Below, in pieces: positions 14,152-22,142 of a DNA stretch of 41,710 nucleotides (position 1 is the stretch's first letter; every line of letters begins with the position of its first letter). The position numbers and the translations under genes were made by a program. Source of the stretch: Coriobacteriia bacterium (lineage in GTDB: Bacteria > Actinomycetota > Coriobacteriia > Coriobacteriales > Atopobiaceae); NCBI GenBank assembly GCA_003150175.1, contig QAKZ01000011.1, forward strand, positions 1 to 41,710. Reading direction: 5' to 3'. Below the pieces are notes generated by a model. The model made no database searches, was not told the DNA's origin, and was given only the letters and a program-made list of their open reading frames with translations.

Positions 14152-15306
14152 ATGAAACTCGCCGTCAACGGCCTCGCCGGGCTGCGGATCCTGCGCGACG
14201 TGCGGCGCCGGGACCTCTCGGCTTTGCGGAGGCGCATCGACCCTCCTGCGCCCGACCCCGCCCCGCGCAAGCGCTGGACCACGGGCGCGTTGCCACTCGA
14301 CGCGCTGCTCCTCTCGGCGCCGCCGACAAAGGAGCGCCCGCTCGACGTCGTCGTCCCCAAGCCCGCCCAGCGCCTCGGCGCGAGCTTCGCGCGCAACACG
14401 GTCTACGGGGCCGGCCTCCGCGCCGGCTCCTTCATCGACGTCGGCAACGGCGTGGCGATTCCCTCACCGGAGCTTCTGTTCGTCGACATGGTCGGCAGGC
14501 TGCGGTTCCCCGTCCTCGTGCTTTTGGGTTACGAGCTGTGCGGGACCTTCGGGAGGGACCCTGCCGACCCCATGATGGGGACGGTCGCTTTCGGCATCGA
14601 GGCGGCGACCTCCGTCGGAAAGATCCGGGAGTTCCTCGGGGCGTGCACATACCTCCCCGGCAAAGAGGACGCCTATCGCGCGCTGGCGTATGTGGCGGAC
14701 AACGCCTGGTCGCCCATGGAGGCGGTTCTCGCCACGATGCTGACCCTTCCGCTGACGGTAGGCGGCTACGGGCTGGGCGAGGTGCGCCTCAACGTCAGGC
14801 ACGAGAACCCACCCGAGCTCGTCGTCCGGGGATGCCCCGAGTCGCGCGTCCCCGACATCGAGCTCGCGGCCGCGCCGGTTGGGTTCAACTACGACGGCCG
14901 CGGGCACTACGATCTCCAGGCGGTCGCCGCGGCGGCAGACGGGCATGCAAGGGCTGCGGCCATCAAGGCCGCGCGCGGCAAATACGTCGATGACCTGCGC
15001 AGAAATCGGGAGCTTATGGCGATGGGCAAGATGATCCTGCCCGTCTGCTCGGAGGATCTCTTTGAGGAGAAGGCACTCGACGCGCTCGTGGTCGAGACGC
15101 TTCGCTGCGTCGAGGCGATGGGTGTCGAGGTGCCCGGCTTCGCCGTCGGGTACTTGGCGAGCGCGGGCGCCGCAAAGAGGCGGCAGGAGCTGCTGTGGTC
15201 GATGCTGCCCTGGTCCGAGGCCCAGGATTACGCCCGCGAGCTCGAGAGGAAGTCGAAAGTGCTCAGGGAATGGTTCGGGGGTGGGCTACCGAGGTATTCG
15301 TTGTGA
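14152..15306 (+). CDS. DUF559/Vsr-like restriction-fold protein with AbiEi-like N-terminal half
   Basis: The 384-residue protein starts at ATG 14152 (MKLAVNGLAGLRILRDV). The longer frame from 14068 would begin inside palindrome P2. The N-terminal half (about 1-180) has the look of AbiEi-type or wHTH proteins (PLDVVVPKPAQRLG, then PSPELLFVDM and YELCGTFGR). The C-terminal half follows the order of DUF559 endonuclease-like proteins: SPMEA (Glu190) and GGYG, then VPDIEL (Asp235), FNYDGRGHYD (Asp248), DDLRRNRELMAMG and ILPVCSEDL. In most relatives I recall, the third motif is E-x-D-G; here Glu is replaced by Asn246, so cutting activity may be lost or changed. It lies between argG and argH with a palindrome on each side, which suggests a transferred cassette. 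A nuclease or antitoxin role is inference from fold only. Confidence 0.55.
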   Translation: MKLAVNGLAGLRILRDVRRRDLSALRRRIDPPAPDPAPRKRWTTGALPLDALLLSAPPTKERPLDVVVPKPAQRLGASFARNTVYGAGLRAGSFIDVGNGVAIPSPELLFVDMVGRLRFPVLVLLGYELCGTFGRDPADPMMGTVAFGIEAATSVGKIREFLGACTYLPGKEDAYRALAYVADNAWSPMEAVLATMLTLPLTVGGYGLGEVRLNVRHENPPELVVRGCPESRVPDIELAAAPVGFNYDGRGHYDLQAVAAAADGHARAAAIKAARGKYVDDLRRNRELMAMGKMILPVCSEDLFEEKALDALVVETLRCVEAMGVEVPGFAVGYLASAGAAKRRQELLWSMLPWSEAQDYARELERKSKVLREWFGGGLPRYSL

Positions 15307-15319
15307 GGTCGCCAGGGGT

Positions 15320-15386
15320 ATTAACGTACAAGTTTGACGTCGTTGGGGCTTCTTTGCGTCTGTAGAGGTCAAACTTGTACGTTATT
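15320..15386. repeat. Long palindrome (P3) after the nuclease-like gene
   Basis: Arms 15320-15338 and 15368-15386 pair over 19 positions with one mismatch, arm core AACGTACAAGTTTGAC, with a 29-base loop. It starts 14 bases after the stop codon at 15306. Its arm resembles P2 (TAACGT-A/G-CAAGTT), and the right side is also followed by AAGAAGGGCC. Confidence 0.85.
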
Positions 15387-15572
15387 GGCAAGAAGGGCCG
15401 CTGCCGCGCCGATGGCGGCGGGCGCGGCGAAAAGGGTAGCCGCGAGCCCGGATGGGCCCGTAGCCTGCCGCCGCGCCACGGACGTTGCCGCTCCGTTGCC
15501 GCGCGTGGCGGCGTCCGCGGCGGTGAGGTAATCTAGCTGGGACGATTTAGCGAACAAGCACAAGGAGGGCGC

Positions 15573-16940
15573 ATGGCGCTTTGGGGTGGTAGGTTCGAGA
15601 AGGGCGTCGACGCCTTCACGCAGGAGTTCGGCGCGTCCCTCGAGGTCGACAAGGCGATGGCCCAGCAAGACATCGCGGGCAGCCGCGCGCACGCGCGCAT
15701 GCTCGCCGAGCAGGGCATCATCTCCGATGAGGACCAGGCCGCCATCGACGCGGGCCTGGCCGACATCGCCGGCCAGATCGAGCGCGGCGAGTTTGCCTGG
15801 GACGTCAACGACGAGGATATCCACATGGCCGTCGAAGGTGCCCTCACGCGCAACATCGGCACCCCGGGCGCGCGCCTGCACACCGGCCGCTCCCGCAACG
15901 ACCAGGTAGCGACCGACATCCGGCTGTACGCCAAGGAGCTCTGCTCCCACCTCATCGAGGGTAACGACGCTCTGCGCCGCGTACTCGTCGACGTCGCCCG
16001 CAAGCACATGGGCGTCGTGATGCCCGGCTACACCCACCTCCAGCACGCGCAGCCGGTGCTCTTCAGCCACCATATGCTCGCGTACTTCTGGATGTTCACG
16101 CGCGACCGCAAGCGCCTGGTCGCCGCCCTCGACGCGGCGGACGCGAACCCGCTCGGCGCCGCGGCGCTCGCCGGCACCACCTACCCGCTCGACCGCCAGC
16201 GCACCACGGAGCTTCTCGGCTTCGACCACGCGATCCCCAACTCGCTCGACGCCGTCTCCGACCGCGACTACCTGCTCGACCTCGAGTACGCCTGCAGCGT
16301 GAGCATGATGCACCTAAGCCGCCTGTGCGAGGAGATCGTCCTGTGGAGCTCGACCGAGTTCGGCTTCATCACGCTCTCCGACAGCTACTCCACCGGCTCC
16401 TCGATCATGCCGCAGAAGAAGAACCCCGACTTCGCCGAGCTCACCCGCGGCAAGTGCGGCCGCGTCTACGGCGACCTGATGGCGCTTCTTACCACGATGA
16501 AGTCGCTGCCGCTCGCGTACAACAAGGACCTTCAGGAGTGCAAGGAAGGCCCGATGGACGCCGCAAAGACGCTCTCCGACTGCATGGAGATTGCCGCTGG
16601 CATGCTCGAGACCATGCAGGTCAATGCCGATGTCATGCTCAAGCAGGCCAAGCTCGGCTTTACTGCCGCGACCGACGTGGCGGATTACCTTGCAAAGAAG
16701 GGCATGCCGTTCCGCGACGCCCACCGCATGGTCGGCGAGCTCGTGCTTTATTGCGAGAAGCACGGCAAGGGTCTTGAGGACCTGACGGCCGACGAGTTCC
16801 GCGCCGCGAGCGACCTGTTCGAGGACGACATCGCCGCCGACCTCGACCCCGAGGGCATCGCCAATGCCCGCACGACCTACGGCGGCACCGGCATCGAGGC
16901 CGTCAAGCAACAGCTCGCCGAGGCCAAGGCCGCGCTGTAA
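15573..16940 (+). CDS. argH: Argininosuccinate lyase
   Basis: Splits argininosuccinate into arginine and fumarate, the last step of arginine synthesis; cytosolic homotetramer in the fumarase/aspartase superfamily. The start ATG 15573 (MALWGGRFEKGVD) is preceded by AAGGAGGG. Superfamily signature GSSIMPQKKNPD falls near residue 275-286, with the catalytic Ser in it. Other conserved blocks are HTGRSRNDQVATD near 105 and GYTHLQHAQPV near 151, which contains the catalytic His. Its length of 455 residues fits the family. A GC-rich, P3-containing gap of 266 bases separates it from the nuclease-like gene; a distinct promoter could not be assigned. A hairpin follows the stop. Confidence 0.98.
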   Translation: MALWGGRFEKGVDAFTQEFGASLEVDKAMAQQDIAGSRAHARMLAEQGIISDEDQAAIDAGLADIAGQIERGEFAWDVNDEDIHMAVEGALTRNIGTPGARLHTGRSRNDQVATDIRLYAKELCSHLIEGNDALRRVLVDVARKHMGVVMPGYTHLQHAQPVLFSHHMLAYFWMFTRDRKRLVAALDAADANPLGAAALAGTTYPLDRQRTTELLGFDHAIPNSLDAVSDRDYLLDLEYACSVSMMHLSRLCEEIVLWSSTEFGFITLSDSYSTGSSIMPQKKNPDFAELTRGKCGRVYGDLMALLTTMKSLPLAYNKDLQECKEGPMDAAKTLSDCMEIAAGMLETMQVNADVMLKQAKLGFTAATDVADYLAKKGMPFRDAHRMVGELVLYCEKHGKGLEDLTADEFRAASDLFEDDIAADLDPEGIANARTTYGGTGIEAVKQQLAEAKAAL

Positions 16941-16952
16941 TGTAAAATCGTC

Positions 16953-17004
16953 AGCAGGGGCGCGGTCGCGGCTTAGTCTGCGGCGCGCCCCTGCTGCGTT
17001 GTTT
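16953..17004 (+). terminator. Terminator after argH
   Basis: A 12-bp perfect stem (16953-16964 with 16984-16995), a 19-base loop, then GCGTTGTTTT. It marks the border between the GC-rich arg region and the AT-richer island that follows. Confidence 0.65.
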
Positions 17005-17034
17005 TGAGCCAGAAGCTCGTGAGGGGGCATCCGA

Positions 17035-19305
17035 GTGAAGACTGGCAAGAAGAACGTTATATACGGTTGCTTGGGGATCGCGCTCTATTTTGGTGCGCCC
17101 CCTGTTTTCTCGCCAGCCGTTGGAGGGCTTCTTGACTCTACGACGCTCTCTGTCTCGGCCTCGATACTGATGGCGGCAATTGGTCTCTCGTTTGGTTTGA
17201 GTTGCCCCTCCCTCCGGAGACTGAGCACCAATGCGTCGCGTGTTGCTCCGATCGTTGCGTTATCGGCCCTCTATTACGTGGCCTGTGGCGTGGCGGATGG
17301 CTTATTGACGTTGGATTTGATTCCTAACGCGGCTTCACCTTATGTCTTACCTGTGGCTACGTTGCTAGTCGGCGTAGTACTTCCTCTCATGGGATCGTTT
17401 GGTTGCGGAGTTTTGCTGCAACTGAATTTGGATGCACGCTCTTCCTGTCACGGCAAACCCGAGGGCATGCTTGCGGTTTTGGTTGGAATGATTCTGCCAA
17501 TTTCGCTCGCGCCCCTGTACCCGCTGGTCTCCTTGGCATCTTGTGGCGAGGGACACGCCCCCTTGTTTGCAATGATGCAGGGACTGATTTCGGGGGCGGC
17601 AGGTGCGGGTGCTCCCCCTTGGGCCGCTGCCGAAACCGTAACGATAAAATACGGAGCAGCCCTTCCGCTGAATTTCATCCCGCCAATAATCTATGCAGCG
17701 GCTTTACTATTGCTTGCGAGTGCCGGTGGCATACGTTTGTTGAGGGCTTTTGCTCTTGGTTGCCTTGCCTCCGTGGGGATTGCGTTTATAGATGACGGAG
17801 TGCTTCGCTACGTCGTCCTACATTCAGCGATATGCGCTGCCGTGTCCTGTGCAGCTGTTGCTCTGATTGTCGTCCTCCCATTAACTAGGGAGCCGGAACC
17901 CGGCACCGTGCTTTCGCCTGAGGGGGAAAGCACGGCGATTACAGTTGCCAAAAGCCTGTTTGCTTCTAAAGGACTGTCTCGAGGAGAAACTACGGCAATG
18001 GAGCTTCTTGTCCAAGGCCGCACTTCGAGCGAAATCGCAACGATATTGGGCAAGAGCGCCTCAACAGTGCGAAACACACAATCGCATGCTTACAAGAAAC
18101 TTGGCGTTTCCTCTGCAGCGGAGCTTCGGTCATTATTGGATGCTCGGGAATCGATAGGGCCTCGCGAGACCGAGGGGCCGCGGCGGCAATCACGCCTGGC
18201 CTTGTCGTTGCAGGTCTCCGTCAGTGTTGCCTTGCAGCTTCCTGTTGGTTTGGCCGCCGCTCCAATTGCCCTTGGCACTTCTCATGGGATGGCAGTGCTA
18301 AGCTGCGCAGGAGTTCTGCTTGGTGAGAACGTTTCCCTTGGGAAGAGCGGGGCCTCTCTACGACGGGGGAACTGGGCGTTACTTGGCGTCGTTATGCTGG
18401 CGCGGGCTGCTGCCAAAGCAATGCATCCTCAACTCGCCTTGCTCGTCCTGGGGATTTCCGCTGGTGTTGGCGGATTGGTTGCTTCTCGTGCTGTGTCCGA
18501 ACGTTGTGCGCCGCAAGAGGATGGTTGTCGATTCTCGAACGGATCGCACGTCGCAATGCTGTTCATTCTCGGGGTTGCGACGGAGGAGTCTTGGCGTGGG
18601 GCAGCTGGTATTTGGCCGCTCATGCCATTTCTTGTCATTCCGGTTCTTGGTTGCTGCGGCATGATTATCTGGTCTGAGGCGAAGAGCGGGAGGGCGCGAA
18701 ATCTAATCCCCGCTCTTGCCGTCTCGGCTTTGGCGGCTTCGATAGCCCCCAACTTTGTGATTGCGGCAGTTGCGTTTGCTGTCTGTCTCTCCAGCTCTCT
18801 AGAGCTTACAAGATGCATGGACAAAACTGTTTGGCCGGGAAGTTTTGCGCTTGGAGTTATAGCCGGCTGGGCGATGGGCGACATCTGTGGGGCTGTGGGT
18901 CTTGGTGCGCATTACTCGGGGAATCTCGAAATGGTTGCGGCAAGCGCTGCTGCCATCTCCGCAGCCAGCGCTCTGTGGTCGATTGCGGTATCACTTTGCT
19001 ATGTATGGGCGATTGTTGACGAAGTCCTGATGAGTAGGGCTCAGTCAATAAGCGAGACGATCGAAGACGACGTGCGGAATCGGGCGACTATGGCCCTCAA
19101 GGCAAGGGGCCTTAACCAGACGCAGGCTTCAGTGGCGTTACTTACGGCGCTCGGCTACACGCGTTCGGGAATTGCCGATGAGCTTTGCTTATCGGTTGGC
19201 TCGGTGAACTCAGCACGAGCGGCAATCTATAGACGGTTAGACGTCCATAAAAAGGATGAGTTGCGTGTGGAGATAGGGCGGATGATAGGGGAGCCGCTCT
19301 TCTGA
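17035..19305 (+). CDS. Membrane-embedded regulator with two LuxR-type HTH domains (tandem fusion)
   Basis: The 756-residue protein starts at GTG 17035 with GAGGGGG upstream. It consists of two similar units, each a bundle of hydrophobic helices followed by a LuxR/GerE-type helix-turn-helix. Unit 1: helices about 8-285, HTH about 312-368 (GLSRGETTAMELLVQGRTSS...LGKSASTVRNTQSHAYKKLG). Unit 2: helices about 385-665, HTH about 691-750 (GLNQTQASVALLTALGYTRS...LSVGSVNSARAAIYRRLDV). Single-unit proteins of this kind, about 12 helices plus LuxR HTH, are frequent in Coriobacteriia. A double fusion is unusual. Codons are visibly more AT-rich than in argH or purB, suggesting transfer. The second HTH departs more from the GerE pattern. 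It is probably a membrane-bound sensor-regulator for the two genes downstream; the ligand is unknown. Confidence 0.75.
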   Translation: MKTGKKNVIYGCLGIALYFGAPPVFSPAVGGLLDSTTLSVSASILMAAIGLSFGLSCPSLRRLSTNASRVAPIVALSALYYVACGVADGLLTLDLIPNAASPYVLPVATLLVGVVLPLMGSFGCGVLLQLNLDARSSCHGKPEGMLAVLVGMILPISLAPLYPLVSLASCGEGHAPLFAMMQGLISGAAGAGAPPWAAAETVTIKYGAALPLNFIPPIIYAAALLLLASAGGIRLLRAFALGCLASVGIAFIDDGVLRYVVLHSAICAAVSCAAVALIVVLPLTREPEPGTVLSPEGESTAITVAKSLFASKGLSRGETTAMELLVQGRTSSEIATILGKSASTVRNTQSHAYKKLGVSSAAELRSLLDARESIGPRETEGPRRQSRLALSLQVSVSVALQLPVGLAAAPIALGTSHGMAVLSCAGVLLGENVSLGKSGASLRRGNWALLGVVMLARAAAKAMHPQLALLVLGISAGVGGLVASRAVSERCAPQEDGCRFSNGSHVAMLFILGVATEESWRGAAGIWPLMPFLVIPVLGCCGMIIWSEAKSGRARNLIPALAVSALAASIAPNFVIAAVAFAVCLSSSLELTRCMDKTVWPGSFALGVIAGWAMGDICGAVGLGAHYSGNLEMVAASAAAISAASALWSIAVSLCYVWAIVDEVLMSRAQSISETIEDDVRNRATMALKARGLNQTQASVALLTALGYTRSGIADELCLSVGSVNSARAAIYRRLDVHKKDELRVEIGRMIGEPLF

Positions 19306-19320
19306 GCTGTGCGCGTCAAA

Positions 19321-19392
19321 ATAGACACCTCGTTATATGAGTTTCATATCCCTTGTCTATAGAGGTCGCGGGGCTGATTTCGAATAATCGAA
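19321..19392. promoter_or_regulatory. Nested palindromes between the LuxR-type gene and the secreted-protein gene
   Basis: Outer pair ATAGACA (19321-19327) / TGTCTAT (19354-19360) encloses ATATGA (19335-19340) / TCATAT (19344-19349). A further pair TTCGA/TCGAA follows at 19379-19392. This AT-rich stretch is 80-150 bases before the next start codon. It may hold a terminator, operator sites for the LuxR-type protein, or both. Confidence 0.4.
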
Positions 19393-19472
19393 GCCAAGGA
19401 AGCGATGACCGGAGATGGCTATCGCAAACGATCGGCGGGTGCGCGACCTGCCAAGACAAGAGGAGGCCCTTT

Positions 19473-20039
19473 ATGAAAAAGTCGAATCTGACAAGAAAGG
19501 CATTTCTTTCCATGGCGCTTGGCGCGACGAGTCTGGCGTTGACTCCAAAGGATGCTCTAGCGGAGGAGAGGGTTTGCGAAACCCCTTCCGCAGGTGCTCA
19601 GGAAGCTATGCGACTCTGGGAAAAGGCCTGCAGTGAAGCGAAGGCGGCAGGTGAGCCAATTATTTGCGTCGACTATCCGGAAAAGCAGCGACAGGATAGC
19701 GAGGGCGTTGTTGTAACTGCTTCTGATCGCAGAGTTACTGGAGTAACATCTGGAACTTTTACTACGGTCGCGGGGCAACCGGAAGTGATTAAAGCGGTAG
19801 CAGTTTACTGGGTTGGATCCGGGGGGTTCATAGGTGCCGTCGAGGACGCGTGGATCTCGGGAACGTCCACCAAGGTTGCGCACTATTCATATTCGTATAC
19901 AAAGCTCGACGGTGGCCAAACCCTTGCTGTGAGTTATACCGCAACCTTGACCAACTATATAAACTTTAACCAGGTGTTCAGTTTCTATGCAGAGTTCTAT
20001 GACGACGGAAGTGGTTGGATGAACGGTGGATGGGTGTAA
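19473..20039 (+). CDS. Small secreted protein of unknown function
   Basis: The 188-residue protein starts at ATG 19473 (MKKSNLTRKAFLSMALG), with GAGGAGG upstream. The N-terminus is a Sec signal peptide: a positive start, a hydrophobic core about 11-24 and a likely cut after ALA near residue 30. There is no lipobox. The mature part starts with a short acidic/Ala helix region (GAQEAMRLWEKACSEAK), then about 120 residues rich in Thr, Ser, Gly, Val and Tyr with alternating patterns that suggest beta strands. The end is Trp/Gly-rich (DDGSGWMNGGWV). I do not recognise a family. The order membrane regulator, secreted protein, small membrane protein on one strand suggests a module. A secreted peptide, toxin or surface role is speculation. 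Confidence 0.7.
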   Translation: MKKSNLTRKAFLSMALGATSLALTPKDALAEERVCETPSAGAQEAMRLWEKACSEAKAAGEPIICVDYPEKQRQDSEGVVVTASDRRVTGVTSGTFTTVAGQPEVIKAVAVYWVGSGGFIGAVEDAWISGTSTKVAHYSYSYTKLDGGQTLAVSYTATLTNYINFNQVFSFYAEFYDDGSGWMNGGWV

Positions 20040-20050
20040 CGAATAAGGTG

Positions 20051-20209
20051 ATGACGATGACGTGGCAAGAAGGGCTGATCGTTCTATATGCAATTTGCGT
20101 GCGGTATTTGATTCCTGCTGCCATGCTTCTCGTTTTGGTCGGCCTTGTAAGCTATTTCGCAACCAGAAAGGCTGTCAGGGACGAATTGCGGTCTGGCAAA
20201 ACGAGGTAG
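20051..20209 (+). CDS. Small single-pass membrane protein
   Basis: About 52 residues: a short polar start, one strong membrane helix (YLIPAAMLLVLVGLVSYFA) and a basic tail ending RSGKTR. The start is uncertain: ATG 20051 and 20057 follow AATAAGG, while ATG 20030 and TTG 20015 would overlap the end of the preceding gene. All share the same frame. The gene follows the secreted-protein gene within a few bases, so the two are probably co-transcribed, and a strong hairpin lies just after it. It could be an immunity or anchoring partner of the secreted protein, but only the position suggests that. Confidence 0.6.
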   Translation: MTMTWQEGLIVLYAICVRYLIPAAMLLVLVGLVSYFATRKAVRDELRSGKTR

Positions 20210-20225
20210 CTTAACCCCCGCGTAG

Positions 20226-20273
20226 AGCAGGCGCCTTTTGTTGGATTTGACTCAACAAAAGGCGCCTGCTTTC
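20226..20273. terminator. 18-bp palindromic terminator
   Basis: A perfect 18-bp stem (20226-20243 with 20253-20270), arm AGCAGGCGCCTTTTGTTG, with a 9-base loop. The tail is only TTC, but the stem itself carries TTTT and AAAA. It closes the AT-richer island. Confidence 0.65.
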
Positions 20274-20315
20274 AGTTGGATATCCTGATGATTACCAAAC
20301 ACATGACAACCTACC

Positions 20316-20324
20316 TGCTAAAAT
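20316..20324 (+). promoter_or_regulatory. Extended -10 of purB
   Basis: TGCTAAAAT, the same TGn-TAnAAT form seen at the tRNA genes, lies 40 bases before the purB start. No -35 box at proper distance stands out. Confidence 0.5.
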
Positions 20325-20363
20325 GTCGTTCGTATGTCTCGCCAACCATTTGGAGGACCCCGC

Positions 20364-21710
20364 ATGATCGATCGCTACACCCGCCCGGAGATGGGCCACA
20401 TCTTCTCGCTGGAGAACAAGTACGCCGTCTGGCAGGAGATCGAGATCCTGGCCTGCGAGGCCCACGCCGAGATCGGCGAGAGCGGAATCACGAAGGAGGA
20501 GGCCGCCTGGATCCGCGAGCACGCCGCCTTCAACAAGGAGGAGGTCGACGCCATCGAGGCCGTGACCAACCACGACGTCATCGCCTTCCTGACCAACATG
20601 GGCTCCTACATCGACGCCGACGTGCCCGCCGGCCAGCCCAAGCCCTCCCGCTGGGTCCACTACGGCATGACCTCCTCCGACCTCGGCGACACCGCCCTGT
20701 GCTACCAGCTCGTCCAGGCCACCGACATCCTCATCGAGGACTGCAAGAAGCTCGGCCAGATCTGCAAGCGCCGCGCCTTCGAGGAGAAGGACACCCTCTG
20801 CGTCGGCCGCACCCACGGCATCCACGCCGAGCCCATGACCTTCGGCATGAAGTTCGGAAGCTGGGCTTGGGAGCTCAAGCGCGACCTCGACCGCCTGAAG
20901 GACGCCCGCGACAACGTGGCCTTCGGCGCGATCTCCGGCGCGGTGGGCACCTACTCCAGCATCGACCCGCGCGTCGAGGAGTACGTCTGCGAGCACCTGG
21001 GCCTCACGCACGACCCTCTTTCCACCCAGGTCATCAGCCGCGACCACCACGCCTACCTCGCCGGCGTCCTGGCCACCACGGCCGCGACCTGCGAGCGCAT
21101 CGCGACCGAGATCCGCAACCTCCAGCGCACCGACACCCTCGAGGCCGAGGAGCCGTTCCGCAAGGGCCAGAAGGGCAGCTCCGCGATGCCCCACAAGCGC
21201 AACCCCATCACGGTCGAGAAGGTCTGCGGCCTCTCGCGCGTGGTCAAGGCCAACGCGCAGGTCGCCTTCGACAACGTGGCCCTGTGGCACGAGCGCGACA
21301 TCAGCCACAGCTCCGCCGAGCGCGTGGCGCAGGCAGACAGCTTCATCGCCCTCGACCACATGTTCACCTGCCTCATCCGCATCGTCGACGGGCTGATCCT
21401 GTACCCGGCCCAGATGATGGCCAACCTCAACAAGACCCGCGGCCTGATCTACTCCTCCAAGGTGCTGCTGCACCTGGTGGACACCGGCATCACCCGCGAG
21501 GACGCCTACAAGATCGTGCAGGAGAACGCCATGGCCACGTGGCGAGAGGTGCAGCAGTGCGAGCCCGGCACCACTTTCCGCCAGAAGCTCGAGGCCGACC
21601 CCCGCTGCGGCAAGCTGCAGGCGTCCGAGCTCGACGCGATCTTCGACCCGCGCAGCTTCCTCACCCGCGTCGGCGTCGTCTTCGACCGCCTGGAGCAGCT
21701 CGAGTTCTAG
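20364..21710 (+). CDS. purB: Adenylosuccinate lyase
   Basis: Acts twice in purine synthesis: it converts SAICAR to AICAR and adenylosuccinate to AMP, releasing fumarate each time. The start ATG 20364 (MIDRYTRPEMGHIF) has TGGAGGA upstream; the longer frame from 20334 lacks support. The fumarase-superfamily signature GSSAMPHKRNPI falls near residues 271-282, including the catalytic Ser. GRTHGIHAEPMTFG near 149 includes the catalytic His. The length of 448 residues is within the short bacterial PurB group. purC, which makes its substrate, is 4 kb downstream on the same strand, but unrelated genes lie between, so they do not form one operon here. Confidence 0.98.
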   Translation: MIDRYTRPEMGHIFSLENKYAVWQEIEILACEAHAEIGESGITKEEAAWIREHAAFNKEEVDAIEAVTNHDVIAFLTNMGSYIDADVPAGQPKPSRWVHYGMTSSDLGDTALCYQLVQATDILIEDCKKLGQICKRRAFEEKDTLCVGRTHGIHAEPMTFGMKFGSWAWELKRDLDRLKDARDNVAFGAISGAVGTYSSIDPRVEEYVCEHLGLTHDPLSTQVISRDHHAYLAGVLATTAATCERIATEIRNLQRTDTLEAEEPFRKGQKGSSAMPHKRNPITVEKVCGLSRVVKANAQVAFDNVALWHERDISHSSAERVAQADSFIALDHMFTCLIRIVDGLILYPAQMMANLNKTRGLIYSSKVLLHLVDTGITREDAYKIVQENAMATWREVQQCEPGTTFRQKLEADPRCGKLQASELDAIFDPRSFLTRVGVVFDRLEQLEF

Positions 21711-21730
21711 GGCCGTCGTTATGTGGAGGG

Positions 21731-21746
21731 CGGCGGAAAACCGCCG
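21731..21746. terminator. Small hairpin after purB
   Basis: CGGCGG-AAAA-CCGCCG, a 6-bp stem without T-run, sits 20 bases after the purB stop. A weak terminator is possible. Confidence 0.3.
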
Positions 21747-21815
21747 TCCCCGGCGACCGTCACCGAATGACGGGCATACTAGCATCGCTGACGAATTAAA
21801 GGGGATTCACGCACT

Positions 21816-22106
21816 ATGCAGCACATCGATTTCCGCCCGCGCGGCGTCTGCTCCCAGATGATCCACATCGACCTTTCCGACGACGGCCGCACCATCGAGC
21901 ATGTGAGCTTCGACGGGGGATGCTCCGGCAACCTCGCCGCCATCTCCAAGCTCGTCGCCGGCCGCCCGACCGAGGAGGTCGCCGAGATCCTCAAGGGCAA
22001 CACCTGCGGCCCGCGCAAGACCTCCTGCGCCGATCAGTTCTCGACCGCGCTTCTGCAGGCCATGGACGCCATCGCCGCCGGCCAGGCTCCCGCGGCGGCG
22101 AACTAG
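21816..22106 (+). CDS. TSCPD-domain protein
   Basis: A 96-residue protein starting at ATG 21816 (MQHIDFRPRGVCS), with AAAGGGG 11 bases upstream. It matches the small stand-alone TSCPD family (TIGR03905 type): VCSQMI, then FDGGCSGNLAAISKLV, GRPTEEV and NTCGPRKTSCADQ, giving four conserved Cys and a probable metal or thiol site. The domain is also found at the C-terminus of some ribonucleotide reductases, but the role of the short form is not established as far as I know. The Tat lipoprotein gene follows 36 bases later and may be in the same transcript. Confidence 0.85.
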   Translation: MQHIDFRPRGVCSQMIHIDLSDDGRTIEHVSFDGGCSGNLAAISKLVAGRPTEEVAEILKGNTCGPRKTSCADQFSTALLQAMDAIAAGQAPAAAN

Positions 22107-22142
22107 CAGCGCCTCAGGCGCCCTAGGCGGAGGAACACAGAC

